Shown: piece by piece, positions 25,881-34,907 of the stretch
Numbering within the stretch: position 1 is the stretch's first letter
Layout: each line of letters opens with the position of its first letter
DNA from: Caballeronia sordidicola
GTDB lineage: Bacteria > Pseudomonadota > Gammaproteobacteria > Burkholderiales > Burkholderiaceae
DNA length: 64,000 nt
NCBI RefSeq assembly: GCF_000729995.1
Contig: NZ_JNFG01000199.1
Coordinates: 670,419-734,418 of the forward strand
Direction: 5' to 3'
Notes under the pieces: model-generated
What the model was told of the DNA's origin: nothing
Database searches by the model: none
What the model saw: the letters and a program-made list of their open reading frames with translations, nothing else
Translations under genes and position numbers: made by a program

Positions 25881-25913
25881 CCAATAACCGCCCTCGATCT
25901 CAAGGAGCATGTC

Positions 25914-27020
25914 TTGACCGAACTCACCGCGAATCCCATGCGACTCGCTCACGCGTTCAAGCTCGGCGTATTTGCAGCCAACGCGGATCGTGGCCTCTCG
26001 TTCACGACCGTGCCCGAGCAATGGCGCGCGACATGGGACGACGTGCAGCGCGCCGCCATCGCGGCGGATCTTGGCGGCATGGATTTTTTCCTGCCCATCG
26101 CGCGATGGCGCGGCTTCAACGGCACCACGCATGTTCGTGAGTGGTCGTTCGAGACCTTCACGTTCGCCGCGGCACTTGCAGCGGTGACGCGTCGCATTGC
26201 GTTGTTTTCGACGGTTCACGTGCCGCTCGTGCATCCGCTGTATGCGGCGAAAGCGCTGGCAACCATTGACCACGTCAGTCATGGCCGCGTGGGCTTGAAC
26301 ATTGTGTGTGGATGGAACCCGGACGAATTCGACATGTTCGGCGTGAAGCTGAACCCGGAGGCTTATAAACAGGCGGCGGAATGGTCCGAGATCCTGATGA
26401 AGCTCTACACGTCGGCGGAACCCTTTGATTTCGAGGGCGAGTTCTATCACCTGAAAGGCGCTATTTCACGGCCCGTGCCCTTGCAGGCGCCTCGTCCGGT
26501 CACGATGAACGCCGCGTTCGGTGCGCCAGGACGCGACTTCGCGGCACAGTATTGCGACTATCTGTTCACCACGTTTTCAGAACTCGACGCCGGCCGCGAA
26601 CATGTCGCGGATATTCGTGGCCGTGGACAAGCGGCCGGACGCGACATTGGCGTGTACACCGTGGCGCATGTTGTGTGTCGCGAGACTGATCAGGAGGCGC
26701 AGGACTATTACCATCGCTATTCCGTGGAACACACCGACGAAGCCGCGCTCGACTATCACATGAAGCAGAAGAAGGGCTTCAGCCACAGTCACGACGACCG
26801 TGCGTTCACCGAGTATCGGCAGCGTTTTGCAGCCGGGACCGGGAGCTTTCCGCTGGTCGGCACGCCGGTGCATATCGTAGATCAACTCATCAAGATTCAT
26901 GAAAGCGGGTTCGCCGGTGCGGCCCTGACGTTTGTGAATTACGCCGATGAACTGCCCTTTTTCTGCGAGCAAGTCATGCCCCTGATGCGCGAAGCGGGTT
27001 TGCGCAACGACACCGACTGA
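25914..27020 (+). CDS. FMN-dependent luciferase-like (LLM class) monooxygenase
   Basis: 368 residues. The start is TTG at 25914: AAGGAG lies six bases upstream, and the nearby ATG at 25911 runs into a stop in its own frame. The TIM-barrel pattern of the SsuD/RutA group is clear (FAANADRGLSF, VHVPLVHPLYAAKALATIDH, GRVGLNIVCGWNPDEFDMFG, PVTMNAAFGAPGRDFAAQY). Such enzymes use reduced FMN for oxidative cleavage of C-S, C-N or amide bonds, or for Baeyer-Villiger steps. A flavin reductase is needed; the only one nearby is at 39530. It belongs to the operator-B transcript with the CoA ligase. Confidence 0.92.
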   Translation: MTELTANPMRLAHAFKLGVFAANADRGLSFTTVPEQWRATWDDVQRAAIAADLGGMDFFLPIARWRGFNGTTHVREWSFETFTFAAALAAVTRRIALFSTVHVPLVHPLYAAKALATIDHVSHGRVGLNIVCGWNPDEFDMFGVKLNPEAYKQAAEWSEILMKLYTSAEPFDFEGEFYHLKGAISRPVPLQAPRPVTMNAAFGAPGRDFAAQYCDYLFTTFSELDAGREHVADIRGRGQAAGRDIGVYTVAHVVCRETDQEAQDYYHRYSVEHTDEAALDYHMKQKKGFSHSHDDRAFTEYRQRFAAGTGSFPLVGTPVHIVDQLIKIHESGFAGAALTFVNYADELPFFCEQVMPLMREAGLRNDTD

Positions 27021-27117
27021 CCCTCTGCTTTAGTTGAATACAGCGCTTCTGTCTGAACGAACGTTACGCGCTCGTTCGGGAAGCGCTCGTCCAAACGCTC
27101 TACATCACTCCCACCCT

Positions 27118-28728
27118 ATGACATTGACCTCTCCCTATCTTGCGTTCAAACAAACCGCACTGCAGTATCCCGGCAACCACTTTCTGCACATTCCCGCCTC
27201 CGCTCGGAAGCATTACGCAACGCCCGAACCGCTGACGTTGAAATACGGAGAGACACTGGCACGAATCGATGAACAGGTTGAACGTTATCGCGATGCCGGT
27301 TATCGCGCGGGTATGCGCGTGGCATTATTGCTTGAGAACCGGCCCGAGTTCTTCGTTCATTTCTTCGCGCTCAATGCGCTCGGCATCAGCGTGGTTCCGC
27401 TCAACGCCGACTCGCGTCCGCATGAAATGGCGTATGTGGCCGAACACAGCGAGATCGTGCTGGCGGTTGGCATCGATACGACGAAGCCGCTCCTGCATGC
27501 CGCACTCCAGGACAAAGTCCCCGTTGCCGATGCAAACACCTCCGTGCTGCCGAGGATTGAAGGCCCAAGCCGCACGACAACCGCACCGTCCCTGGACGAT
27601 GAATGCGCCATTCTTTACACGTCCGGGACCACCGGCAAGCCCAAGGGCTGCATTCTCGACAACCGCTATTTCTTGTCCATTGGCGAGATTTACATCACGG
27701 AAGGCGGCTTGTGCGAAGTCCGTCCGGGCGCCGAGCGTCTGATTACACCGCTGCCGTTATTCCACATGAATGCGCTCGCCTGCTCCACCATGGCCATGGT
27801 GCTGTCGGCCGGCTGCGTGATCCAGCTCGACCGGTTTCATCCGCGAAGCTGGTGGGCCGATGTGTCTGAAAGCGGCGCGACGATCGTCCATTATCTCGGT
27901 GTCATGCCGGCAATCTTGCTAGGCATGGAAGCCGATAAACCCGTCACGCATTCGGTCCGATTCGGCTACGGCGCGAACGTCGATCCAAAACATCAGCAGG
28001 TGTTCGAGCAGCGCTTCGGCTTTCCGCTCATTGAAGGCTGGGCCATGACCGAGACCGGCGGTGCCCTGGTGATCGCATCGAGCCGCGAACCGCGTCACGC
28101 AGGCACGCGATGTTTCGGCCGGCCGCGCCCAGGCATGGAAGTGAGGCTTGTCGATGCCGAATACAACGAAGTCGCGCTCGGCGTGCCGGGCCACATGCTG
28201 GTGCGTCGGGAAGGATCGCATCCGCGTCTCGGCTTTTTCCGCGGCTATCTAAAAGACGATGCCGCAACAGAAGCCGCATGGCAGCACGACTGGTTTCATA
28301 CGGGCGATATCGTGCGTCGCGGCGAAGACGGCAGTCTTCATTTCGTCGACAGGCAGAAGAACATCATCCGTCGATCGGGGGAAAATATCGCGGCGCTGGA
28401 GGTGGAAGCGTGCCTGCTCGATCATCCTGATGTGCGTCAGACCGCAGTGATTGCCGCGCCCGATTCCCTGCGCGATGAGGAAGTGATGGCGTGCGTGATC
28501 GTGTCGCCGGGAACCGTACGCACTGAAGCGACCGCACGCGCGTTGCAGGCGTGGTGCCTGGAACGGCTCGCGTATTACAAGGCGCCGGGTTATGTTGCGT
28601 TCGTGGACGCGTTGCCGGTGACATCGACGAACAAGGTGCAGAAAACGCAGCTTGCCGCGTTCGGTGCAGACCCGTTGAACGCGCCGGAATGCTTTGACTT
28701 GCGCTCGTTCAAGAAGCGCGTGAGCTAG
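27118..28728 (+). CDS. AMP-forming acyl-CoA synthetase
   Basis: 536 residues from ATG 27118; a TTG at 27034 would add 28 residues without family character. The AMP-binding P-loop is YTSGTTGKPKG, followed by the motif YGANVDPKHQQ, the EGWAMTETGG signature, HTGDIVRRGEDG and a late catalytic Lys in STNKVQKTQL. It resembles the CaiC/crotonobetaine or cyclohexanecarboxylate ligase branch more than fatty-acid ligases. It should load the cluster's carboxylic acid intermediate on CoA before cleavage by the thiolase-like pair. Its stop codon overlaps that of the convergent DUF35 gene (shared CTAG). Confidence 0.92.
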   Translation: MTLTSPYLAFKQTALQYPGNHFLHIPASARKHYATPEPLTLKYGETLARIDEQVERYRDAGYRAGMRVALLLENRPEFFVHFFALNALGISVVPLNADSRPHEMAYVAEHSEIVLAVGIDTTKPLLHAALQDKVPVADANTSVLPRIEGPSRTTTAPSLDDECAILYTSGTTGKPKGCILDNRYFLSIGEIYITEGGLCEVRPGAERLITPLPLFHMNALACSTMAMVLSAGCVIQLDRFHPRSWWADVSESGATIVHYLGVMPAILLGMEADKPVTHSVRFGYGANVDPKHQQVFEQRFGFPLIEGWAMTETGGALVIASSREPRHAGTRCFGRPRPGMEVRLVDAEYNEVALGVPGHMLVRREGSHPRLGFFRGYLKDDAATEAAWQHDWFHTGDIVRRGEDGSLHFVDRQKNIIRRSGENIAALEVEACLLDHPDVRQTAVIAAPDSLRDEEVMACVIVSPGTVRTEATARALQAWCLERLAYYKAPGYVAFVDALPVTSTNKVQKTQLAAFGADPLNAPECFDLRSFKKRVS

Positions 28729-29021
28729 TCGCTGGAACCAACAATGGCGCCGTCGCTTTCGACGCGAAGCGAGACGACGGTGCCCGGTGCAAGCAAGCGC
28801 TCAAGCCGCGCAATGACGCGCGGCCCGGCTTGAGTCAGCACCGTCGCAATGTACGCGATATCCTCACCCGCCTTCCCCGCCCGATGATGCAAAGCCGTGA
28901 CGTCTTCAACGCGACCTTTGCAAGCCTCGACCTCGATGAACTCATCGCACCCGCACGACGGGCACAGCAAACGCCGGGGGAAATCCACCTGAGCGCACGC
29001 AACGCAAGCAAAACCATTCAT
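28725..29021 (-). CDS. DUF35-type zinc-ribbon/OB-fold protein, partner of the thiolase-like gene
   Basis: 98 residues from ATG 29021, which overlaps the thiolase-like stop (ATGA). It has the zinc ribbon CVAC...CPSCG (Cys6, Cys9, Cys20, Cys23 approx.) and an OB fold (GRVEDVTALHHRAG, GPRVIARLERLLAPGT). Proteins of this family bind thiolase-like or acyltransferase partners and carry or position the CoA substrate, as with ChsH2-Ltp2 in steroid side-chain cleavage. Confidence 0.85.
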   Translation of the reverse strand: MNGFACVACAQVDFPRRLLCPSCGCDEFIEVEACKGRVEDVTALHHRAGKAGEDIAYIATVLTQAGPRVIARLERLLAPGTVVSLRVESDGAIVGSSD

Positions 29022-30184
29022 TGCGCGACTCCTCGCTCGAGCACCACGGCATTCGCACACATGCCGTATCGATACTGCACCATGCCGTAACCGCTCACCG
29101 CCGCGAAACGCGCGTCGTCCACCTGGCGCACGCCCGCTTCGTGACGCAACTGGATGATCGCTTCGACCAGTCCATGCATGCCTGCAGCAGCACCCGCCTG
29201 TCCCGCCGACAACTGGCCGCCCGACGTATTCACAGGCAAACGGCGTGGCGCAATACGGTCGTGGATCAACGCATGCAGGGTGGGCTGGTCATCGGCGAAC
29301 CCGAGGTCAATGAGTTGCGCGAGGATCATCGACGGATAGTCGTCATAGACCGAGACGAGGTTCATATCGGCGGGCTGGAGGTTGGCGTCGCGCCAGAGGG
29401 AATCACGAATGCCTGCAAGACCCGTGACAAGTCCGTCGCCGTGCTGATGGTCGACGTTATACGACGCACGCAGCGCCCGGATACGAACCGGTGAATGCTC
29501 AGCACAACGATGGTTCGACGAGGTCAGCACAAAGGCATTGGCGCCTGATACCACCGGCACGCAATCGAAGCGACATAGCGGCTCTGCCACGAGCGGCGCG
29601 GCAAGATAGGTTTCAAGCGTCAACGGCTCACGATAGACAGCCAGCGGATTCATCGACGCCCACTCGCGTTGCGCGATGCACAGCGCCGCGTAGTCCTCGC
29701 GCGTCAATTGCAAGGCGCGCATCTGGCGTTGCGTGAGCATCGCGAACAGCGGATTCGGCCCGCCCGTGTTCAACGGCCGCAGATGCGTACGCGTCGTCAC
29801 GTTGTAGTTCTCGACGAGCGACGTAAAATCCGCCGCCTCGAAATGGTCCCCGCTGACCAGGACGATCACGCTTGCGTCGCCGGCCTGGATGGCGCGCGCC
29901 GCATGCTGCAAGAGATTGATCCCGCTCGCGCCGCCGTGACAATCGTCCATGCACCAGCCCACGCGCAAACCGGTGCGCCACGCGAAGTCGATAGCATGAT
30001 CGGGCGGCAAGGTGAACGATGCCACACCAAGACCATCGACTTCGTTCGTCGACAATTCGGCCTGCAAAAGCGCAGCCTTCAAAGCCTGAGCGAGCAAACC
30101 CGCTGTGCTCGTGCCGGCCGCTGCGTGACGCGTGTACGGTACTTCGACCGCTGCAACAATCGACACCCCTGCGAAGTCGTTCAT
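29018..30184 (-). CDS. Thiolase-like protein, probable CoA-dependent (retro-)aldolase or acyltransferase
   Basis: 388 residues, SCP-x/nonspecific-lipid-transfer type of the thiolase fold. Cys82 lies in the position expected for the nucleophile (DDCHGGASG). The C-terminal GHPxGATG motif is changed: it reads SAGQAGAAAG, with Gln329 in place of the base His. Loss of that His together with a DUF35 partner is typical of Ltp2-like aldolases and of acyltransferases, not of true thiolases. I infer side-chain cleavage of a CoA ester made by the ligase at 27118. The gene follows the GntR gene by 12 bases. Confidence 0.82.
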   Translation of the reverse strand: MNDFAGVSIVAAVEVPYTRHAAAGTSTAGLLAQALKAALLQAELSTNEVDGLGVASFTLPPDHAIDFAWRTGLRVGWCMDDCHGGASGINLLQHAARAIQAGDASVIVLVSGDHFEAADFTSLVENYNVTTRTHLRPLNTGGPNPLFAMLTQRQMRALQLTREDYAALCIAQREWASMNPLAVYREPLTLETYLAAPLVAEPLCRFDCVPVVSGANAFVLTSSNHRCAEHSPVRIRALRASYNVDHQHGDGLVTGLAGIRDSLWRDANLQPADMNLVSVYDDYPSMILAQLIDLGFADDQPTLHALIHDRIAPRRLPVNTSGGQLSAGQAGAAAGMHGLVEAIIQLRHEAGVRQVDDARFAAVSGYGMVQYRYGMCANAVVLERGVAQ

Positions 30185-30196
30185 CGCGTGGGCGCG

Positions 30197-30889
30197 TCAG
30201 ACCGCATCGTCGCTGTTGAGAAAATACTGCTGTTCGGCGTCGTCGATAAAACCCTGGGTCGCCGAGCGCACCTTCACGGGATCGCGATCCACGAAGCCTT
30301 TCAACAACACCTGCATGCCGTCGGTGATCAGCTTCATCGTGCCCGGTTTCGTCATGGTTCCATGACGCACCTGGCGCGTGTGATCGGCGAAACGCAGGAT
30401 CGTGCCTTTCAAGCGCATGTTCAACACGCCTTCGAGCCAGATCGCGCGAAACTCGACGTTGGCCTCGGTCATCAACGCAATGTCCTTGCGCTCGAACGCG
30501 CGACGGCATTTGCGATAAGCCGCGCCCATGCCGGCGAGTTGTTCATCCGTGAGCACGGCGGCCGCCGCCGCGGCCGCGCCCGGCTCGAGCATGCGGCGCA
30601 CTTCGAAGATCTCGCGCACATCCTCGCCCGTCAGCACCGGCGTGACGAACCCGCGCGTGGTGCCGACCAGGTACCCCTCATTCACGAGGCGCAGCAATGC
30701 CTGACGAACCGGCATGCGTGTGCACTCGAATTCCTCGGCGATCTCGTAGTCGAGCACGCGGTCATCGGGGCCGATCTGACCGCGTTGAAGGCGGCCCAAT
30801 ACTTCCTGATACACCGACTCCATCAATGTGGCCGGGCGCAGCGCAGTCCGTCGCGGCTGCTTGATAACCGTCGGGTCGGCGGTTGCCAT
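30197..30889 (-). CDS. GntR-family regulator with FCD effector domain
   Basis: 230 residues from ATG 30889, with GGAGAG upstream; an earlier start at 30925 is poorer. Winged helix: LQRGQIGPDDRVLDYEIAEEF and CTRMPVRQALLRLVNEGYL. C-terminal all-helical FCD domain: EIFEVRRMLEPGAAAAAA. FCD regulators bind short palindromes as dimers and usually repress until a small carboxylate binds. It is the only GntR protein in the supercluster and is co-directional with the thiolase-like gene, so it is my candidate for the TCTGAATTCAGA sites. Its own 141-base upstream gap lacks that palindrome. Confidence 0.9.
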   Translation of the reverse strand: MATADPTVIKQPRRTALRPATLMESVYQEVLGRLQRGQIGPDDRVLDYEIAEEFECTRMPVRQALLRLVNEGYLVGTTRGFVTPVLTGEDVREIFEVRRMLEPGAAAAAAAVLTDEQLAGMGAAYRKCRRAFERKDIALMTEANVEFRAIWLEGVLNMRLKGTILRFADHTRQVRHGTMTKPGTMKLITDGMQVLLKGFVDRDPVKVRSATQGFIDDAEQQYFLNSDDAV

Positions 30890-31030
30890 GGTTCTCTCCG
30901 TTGTCTTGTTGCGCGTTTTCGTCACGATTCGTATACCGCCGCAATGGCGGCAGTGTCACGCTATCAATAATTGTACCGGCTGGAATCCGGCCAGCCCCTC
31001 AAAGCTCGCCGCGCTTGCTGCTCATAACCT

Positions 31031-32905
31031 TCATGCCGCTTCCTCCAGGCCGGCGGGGGGCCATGGCGTTCCAGCATGATCGCTCGGCACCGCGTCGATC
31101 AGCGCGCGCGTGTACGGATGGCGCGGCGCGGCAAACACTTCCTCGGTTAACCCCTGCTCCACCACTTCGCCGCGACGCATCACGAGCACGCGGCTGCACA
31201 AGTAGCGCACCACGGACAGATCATGTGAGATGAGCAGCAGTGCAATCTGCCGCTCGCGGCGCAACTCCAGCAGCAGATTCAGGATCTGCGCCTGGACGGA
31301 AACATCGAGCCCTGACACGATTTCATCGGCGACAATCAATTGCGGCGACGCACACAGCGCACGGCCAATATTCACGCGCTGCTTCTGACCGCCCGACAAC
31401 TGCGTGGGAAAACGCGTGAGGGTATCGGCGGGAAGACCCACGTCACGTTGCACCGACTGCGCGCGGGCGAGCCGCTGCTTTGCATCGAGCGGCGCCACGC
31501 CGGCCGCTTCCAGCGCCTGCGTCAAGAGCCGCTCAACCGAGCGGCGCGGGTTCAGCGCCGACTGCGGATCCTGAAAGATAATCTGTACCTGCTCGCGTGC
31601 GCGCCGCACGCGCTCCGCGCTGCCGTGGGTCAAATCTTCGCCTCCGATCATCACCCGACCGTCGGTCGGCTGTTCGATACCCATTAAAAGCCGCGCCACC
31701 GATGTCTTGCCGCTGCCGCTTTCCCCCACGATCCCCACGAACTCCCCGGGGAAAATCTGCAGCGACAGCGGCTTTACGGCATGGAACGAAGTCTTGCGCT
31801 GCCCGAACACACCGCTGCGGCTCGTGTACGTCAGCGCTGCCTCGCGCAATTCCGCCACCGGTTGCGCGCCCATGACGGGCGCAGGCGGCAACAGCGGCGC
31901 CTGCGAATTGTCTGCCAGCGGCGCATGCTCGCACGCCTCGCTGCACGCGACCCGATGCCCATTGGGCGCCACGCGGTCATGCAGGACAGCGGCGCACGCG
32001 GCGCCGGCGCTTGGGCAACGCGGCGCGAAACGGCACCCGGCGATACCGGCCAGCGCGGACAAGCCCGGCATTTGCTGAGCGAGTACCGGCAAGCGGCGCC
32101 GCGGTCCGGTGAGATCGGGCGTCGCGTATTTCAACGCACGCGTGTACGGGTGGCGCGGTTCATCGAGGACATCGCGGGCCGGGCCGTACTCGACCAGATC
32201 GCCGGCATACATCACGGCGACGTCATCGCAGACATGGGCTGCCAGCCGCAGATCGTGCGTGATCAGCAGCACGGCGGTCGAATGCACGCGCTGCTGTTCC
32301 GCGAGCATGCGCATCACGCGGGTTTGCGTGACGACATCGAGCGCGGTCGTGGGTTCGTCGGCAATCAGCAGCGCCGGGTTGCTCGCGAAGGCCATCGCGA
32401 TCAGCACGCGCTGGCATTGTCCGCCCGATAACTGATGCGGATAGCGCTTGAGCATCTCGGCGGGTACCGGCAGTTGCACCGATTCAAGCGCCTTGCGCGC
32501 AGTCTCCCACCGTTCGTTCGACGGCACGCCGACGCGCGCAAGATGTTCATTGAAGGTATCGGCGATCGTCCACAGCGGGTTCAACGCGGTCAGCGGTTCC
32601 TGAGGGATGAAGGCGATTTTCCGGCCGAGAAGTGCGCGGCGTTTTGCCTTCGACATCGCAAGCATGTCCTGTCCGTCAAAGCGCATGCCGCCGCTCGTCA
32701 CCGTGAATCCGCTTGGCAACAGGCCCGAGATCAGCCGTGCCAGCATGCTTTTCCCCGCACCCGATTCACCGACCACGCCCAACACGCGACCCCGACCTAT
32801 CGATAACGTCAACTCGCGCAGCGCCGCGACCGGCTGGCCACCCAGCTTCGCGGTCAGCGTCACGCCATCCAGTTGCAGCACCGTTTCAGTGATTGGTGTC
32901 GCCAT
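31031..32905 (-). CDS. Fused Opp/Dpp-type ABC transporter ATPase (D and F halves in one protein)
   Basis: About 624 residues with two complete nucleotide-binding domains. Walker A: GESGAGKS and GESGSGKT; signatures: HQLSGGQCQRV and TQLSGGQKQRV; Walker B: LLIADEPTTALD and LIVADEIVSGLD. The first domain ends with the oligopeptide-transporter C-terminal Cys-rich region (GCRFAPRCPSAGAAC). Three ATGs in a row begin at 32911; AAGGGAG is too close to the first, so the third (32905) is chosen. The stop of the permease gene overlaps these ATGs. It powers the permease pair encoded directly upstream. Confidence 0.93.
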   Translation of the reverse strand: MATPITETVLQLDGVTLTAKLGGQPVAALRELTLSIGRGRVLGVVGESGAGKSMLARLISGLLPSGFTVTSGGMRFDGQDMLAMSKAKRRALLGRKIAFIPQEPLTALNPLWTIADTFNEHLARVGVPSNERWETARKALESVQLPVPAEMLKRYPHQLSGGQCQRVLIAMAFASNPALLIADEPTTALDVVTQTRVMRMLAEQQRVHSTAVLLITHDLRLAAHVCDDVAVMYAGDLVEYGPARDVLDEPRHPYTRALKYATPDLTGPRRRLPVLAQQMPGLSALAGIAGCRFAPRCPSAGAACAAVLHDRVAPNGHRVACSEACEHAPLADNSQAPLLPPAPVMGAQPVAELREAALTYTSRSGVFGQRKTSFHAVKPLSLQIFPGEFVGIVGESGSGKTSVARLLMGIEQPTDGRVMIGGEDLTHGSAERVRRAREQVQIIFQDPQSALNPRRSVERLLTQALEAAGVAPLDAKQRLARAQSVQRDVGLPADTLTRFPTQLSGGQKQRVNIGRALCASPQLIVADEIVSGLDVSVQAQILNLLLELRRERQIALLLISHDLSVVRYLCSRVLVMRRGEVVEQGLTEEVFAAPRHPYTRALIDAVPSDHAGTPWPPAGLEEAA

Positions 32906-32907
32906 CA

Positions 32908-33891
32908 TCATTCTCCCTTGCTGCGCATACGGGGATCGAGCGCGACACGCAGCCCGTCGCCGAGAAGGTTGCAGCCAAGCACCGTGATCACGATGGCAAG
33001 CACCGGGAACAAGAGCCCCGACAACGACTCATGCATGGACACACGTGCATCCGCGATCATCACGCCCCACGCGGTTACATTGGCCGGCACGCTCAAGCCG
33101 ATGAAACTCAGCAATGCTTCAACGGTGATCGCAACCCCCATTTCGAGTGAGAACAGCGTGATCATCAACGGCAGCGCAGCAGGCAATATTTCCCGCAGCA
33201 TGATCCGCAGGTGCGTGAAGTTGAGCAGTTGCGCGGCAAGCACATAGTCACGCTGACGCACGACCATCACCTCAGATCGGACGACGCGGCAAAAGCGCGT
33301 CCAGTCCACCAGCACGATCGACAGGATCACGTTCTCTATACCGACGCCGAGACTCACCATCAGCACCAGCGACAACACGACCGGCGGAAACGACATCCAC
33401 AGATCCACCAGATAACTGATGCTGCGATCGACCCAGCCACCGAAATAGCCAGCGAGAATCGCCAGCACGCTGCCGACAATACCCGCGCCAAACGCGGCAA
33501 TCACCGCAACCGTCAGCGCGATACGGCTGCCGTATAACAAGCGCGATAACACGTCGCGGCCGAGGCTGTCCGTGCCGAGCGGAAAAGCGGCGTCGCCGCC
33601 GGCCATCCATGCGGGCGGCGACAACATGTGCAGCAGATCCTGATCGAGCGGATTATGCGGCGCGAGCCACGGCGCGAACACGGCGCAGAACAACACGCCC
33701 AGCACGATCGCGCCGCCGAGCCAGAGATTGACAGAAGGCTTGCGGCGCGCGCGGGCCGATTTGCCTATGCCCGCCGCAACCGGCGCGGCCGCTTCCGGCG
33801 ATGGGTCGACTGAAGTGGATTCGTGCAGCATGTCAGCCTTGATATCGTGCTTCGAATTCAGCGGGGTCGTGGACATGTCGTGTGTGCTCAT
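32908..33891 (-). CDS. Opp/Dpp-type ABC transporter permease (C type)
   Basis: 327 residues from ATG 33891, which overlaps the stop of the B-type permease (ATGA). A long cytoplasmic N-terminus leads to a membrane helix (LWLGGAIVLGVLFCAVFAPWLA), then FPLGTDSLGRDVLSRLLYGSR, typical of OppC/DppC, and several helices. The EAA loop lies around RQRDYVLAAQLL and HLRIMLREILPAALP. It forms the inner-membrane channel with the B-type permease. Confidence 0.93.
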   Translation of the reverse strand: MSTHDMSTTPLNSKHDIKADMLHESTSVDPSPEAAAPVAAGIGKSARARRKPSVNLWLGGAIVLGVLFCAVFAPWLAPHNPLDQDLLHMLSPPAWMAGGDAAFPLGTDSLGRDVLSRLLYGSRIALTVAVIAAFGAGIVGSVLAILAGYFGGWVDRSISYLVDLWMSFPPVVLSLVLMVSLGVGIENVILSIVLVDWTRFCRVVRSEVMVVRQRDYVLAAQLLNFTHLRIMLREILPAALPLMITLFSLEMGVAITVEALLSFIGLSVPANVTAWGVMIADARVSMHESLSGLLFPVLAIVITVLGCNLLGDGLRVALDPRMRSKGE

Positions 33892-34907
33892 GCTGTTTTG
33901 CGCAAGCGCGGATTCATGATCACGTACAGCGTGTCGACGATCGCGTTGATCACCAGCATCAGCGCGCAGAACACGATCGCGATGCCCTGGATCAACACCA
34001 GGTCGTTGTTGCGCACCGCCTGCACCATCAAGTTGCCCACGCCGGGAAACGAGAAGATCATCTCGACGAGCAACGCGCCGCCGAACAGGAAACCGAACTG
34101 CACGCCGATCATGGTCAGCGCGGGCAACGCCGCGTTCTTCAGCATGTGACGCCACAGGATCCGGCTCTCCGATACCCCGCGCAATCGCGCCACACCCACA
34201 TACGATTCATTGCGCTGGTCGAGCAGACTGGAGCGCAGCACGCGGATCACGAGCGGTGCAAAACCAAATGCAAGCGCCAGCGACGGCAACACGAGATGAC
34301 TCGCCGCGCTTAGCCAGTCGCTGAATTCGCCCTTCACCAGGAAGTCGATCAACAGGAAGCCGGTGAGATGCGGCATCGGAATGCCGTCGCCTACGCGCCC
34401 GGAAAACGGCAGCACGGGTAAGTACACACCGAGCAGCGCGATTAGCAACAAGGCCCACAGGAACGACGGCACGGACTGCATCAACACCACGGCGAAGCCG
34501 ACCGGCAACTCGCCGCGGCGATCGGTGACGGCATACGCAAACACGCCGCCCGGCACGCTGATGATCAACGAGATGACGAGCGACGTGAGACAAAGTTCAA
34601 GCGTCGCGGGCAAGGTCGAGCCGATCAGCGTGGCGACCGGTTGCTGGAACGAAATCGATGCCCCCAGGTTGCCGTGCAGCGCATTCACGAGCCAGATCAG
34701 GAACTGGCTGGGAATCGGTTTATCGAGGCCGAGCTGATGGCGCAGTAGTGCCGCATCGGCGGGCGTGGCGTTGGGCGGCAGCATCATCGCGAGCGGGTCG
34801 GCGGGAACGAGCCGCAGCACGACGAACACGATCAGCGCGAGCATCAGCAGCGTGGGGATCGCGGCAATCAGCCGGCGCGAGAGAACGGTAGAGATCAGCC
34901 GCAGCAT
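33888..34907 (-). CDS. Opp/Dpp-type ABC transporter permease (B type)
   Basis: 339 residues. ATG 34907 overlaps the oxidase stop codon (TGATG), and TGGAG lies seven bases upstream; GTG 34910 is also possible. OppB features: RLIAAIPTLLMLALIVFVVL, FVVLRLVPADPLAMMLPPN, GLDKPIPSQFLIWL, and the EAA region RNESYVGVARLRGVSESRIL. Six membrane spans are expected. The translational overlaps across oxidase, B, C and ATPase genes indicate one transcript. Confidence 0.93.
   Translation of the reverse strand: MLRLISTVLSRRLIAAIPTLLMLALIVFVVLRLVPADPLAMMLPPNATPADAALLRHQLGLDKPIPSQFLIWLVNALHGNLGASISFQQPVATLIGSTLPATLELCLTSLVISLIISVPGGVFAYAVTDRRGELPVGFAVVLMQSVPSFLWALLLIALLGVYLPVLPFSGRVGDGIPMPHLTGFLLIDFLVKGEFSDWLSAASHLVLPSLALAFGFAPLVIRVLRSSLLDQRNESYVGVARLRGVSESRILWRHMLKNAALPALTMIGVQFGFLFGGALLVEMIFSFPGVGNLMVQAVRNNDLVLIQGIAIVFCALMLVINAIVDTLYVIMNPRLRKTA

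Noticed and set aside
33850..33862. GAATTC-containing sequence inside the permease region as a fifth operator
   Set aside because: Only CGAATTCA is present; the TCTG/CAGA arms and the linked promoter elements are missing.
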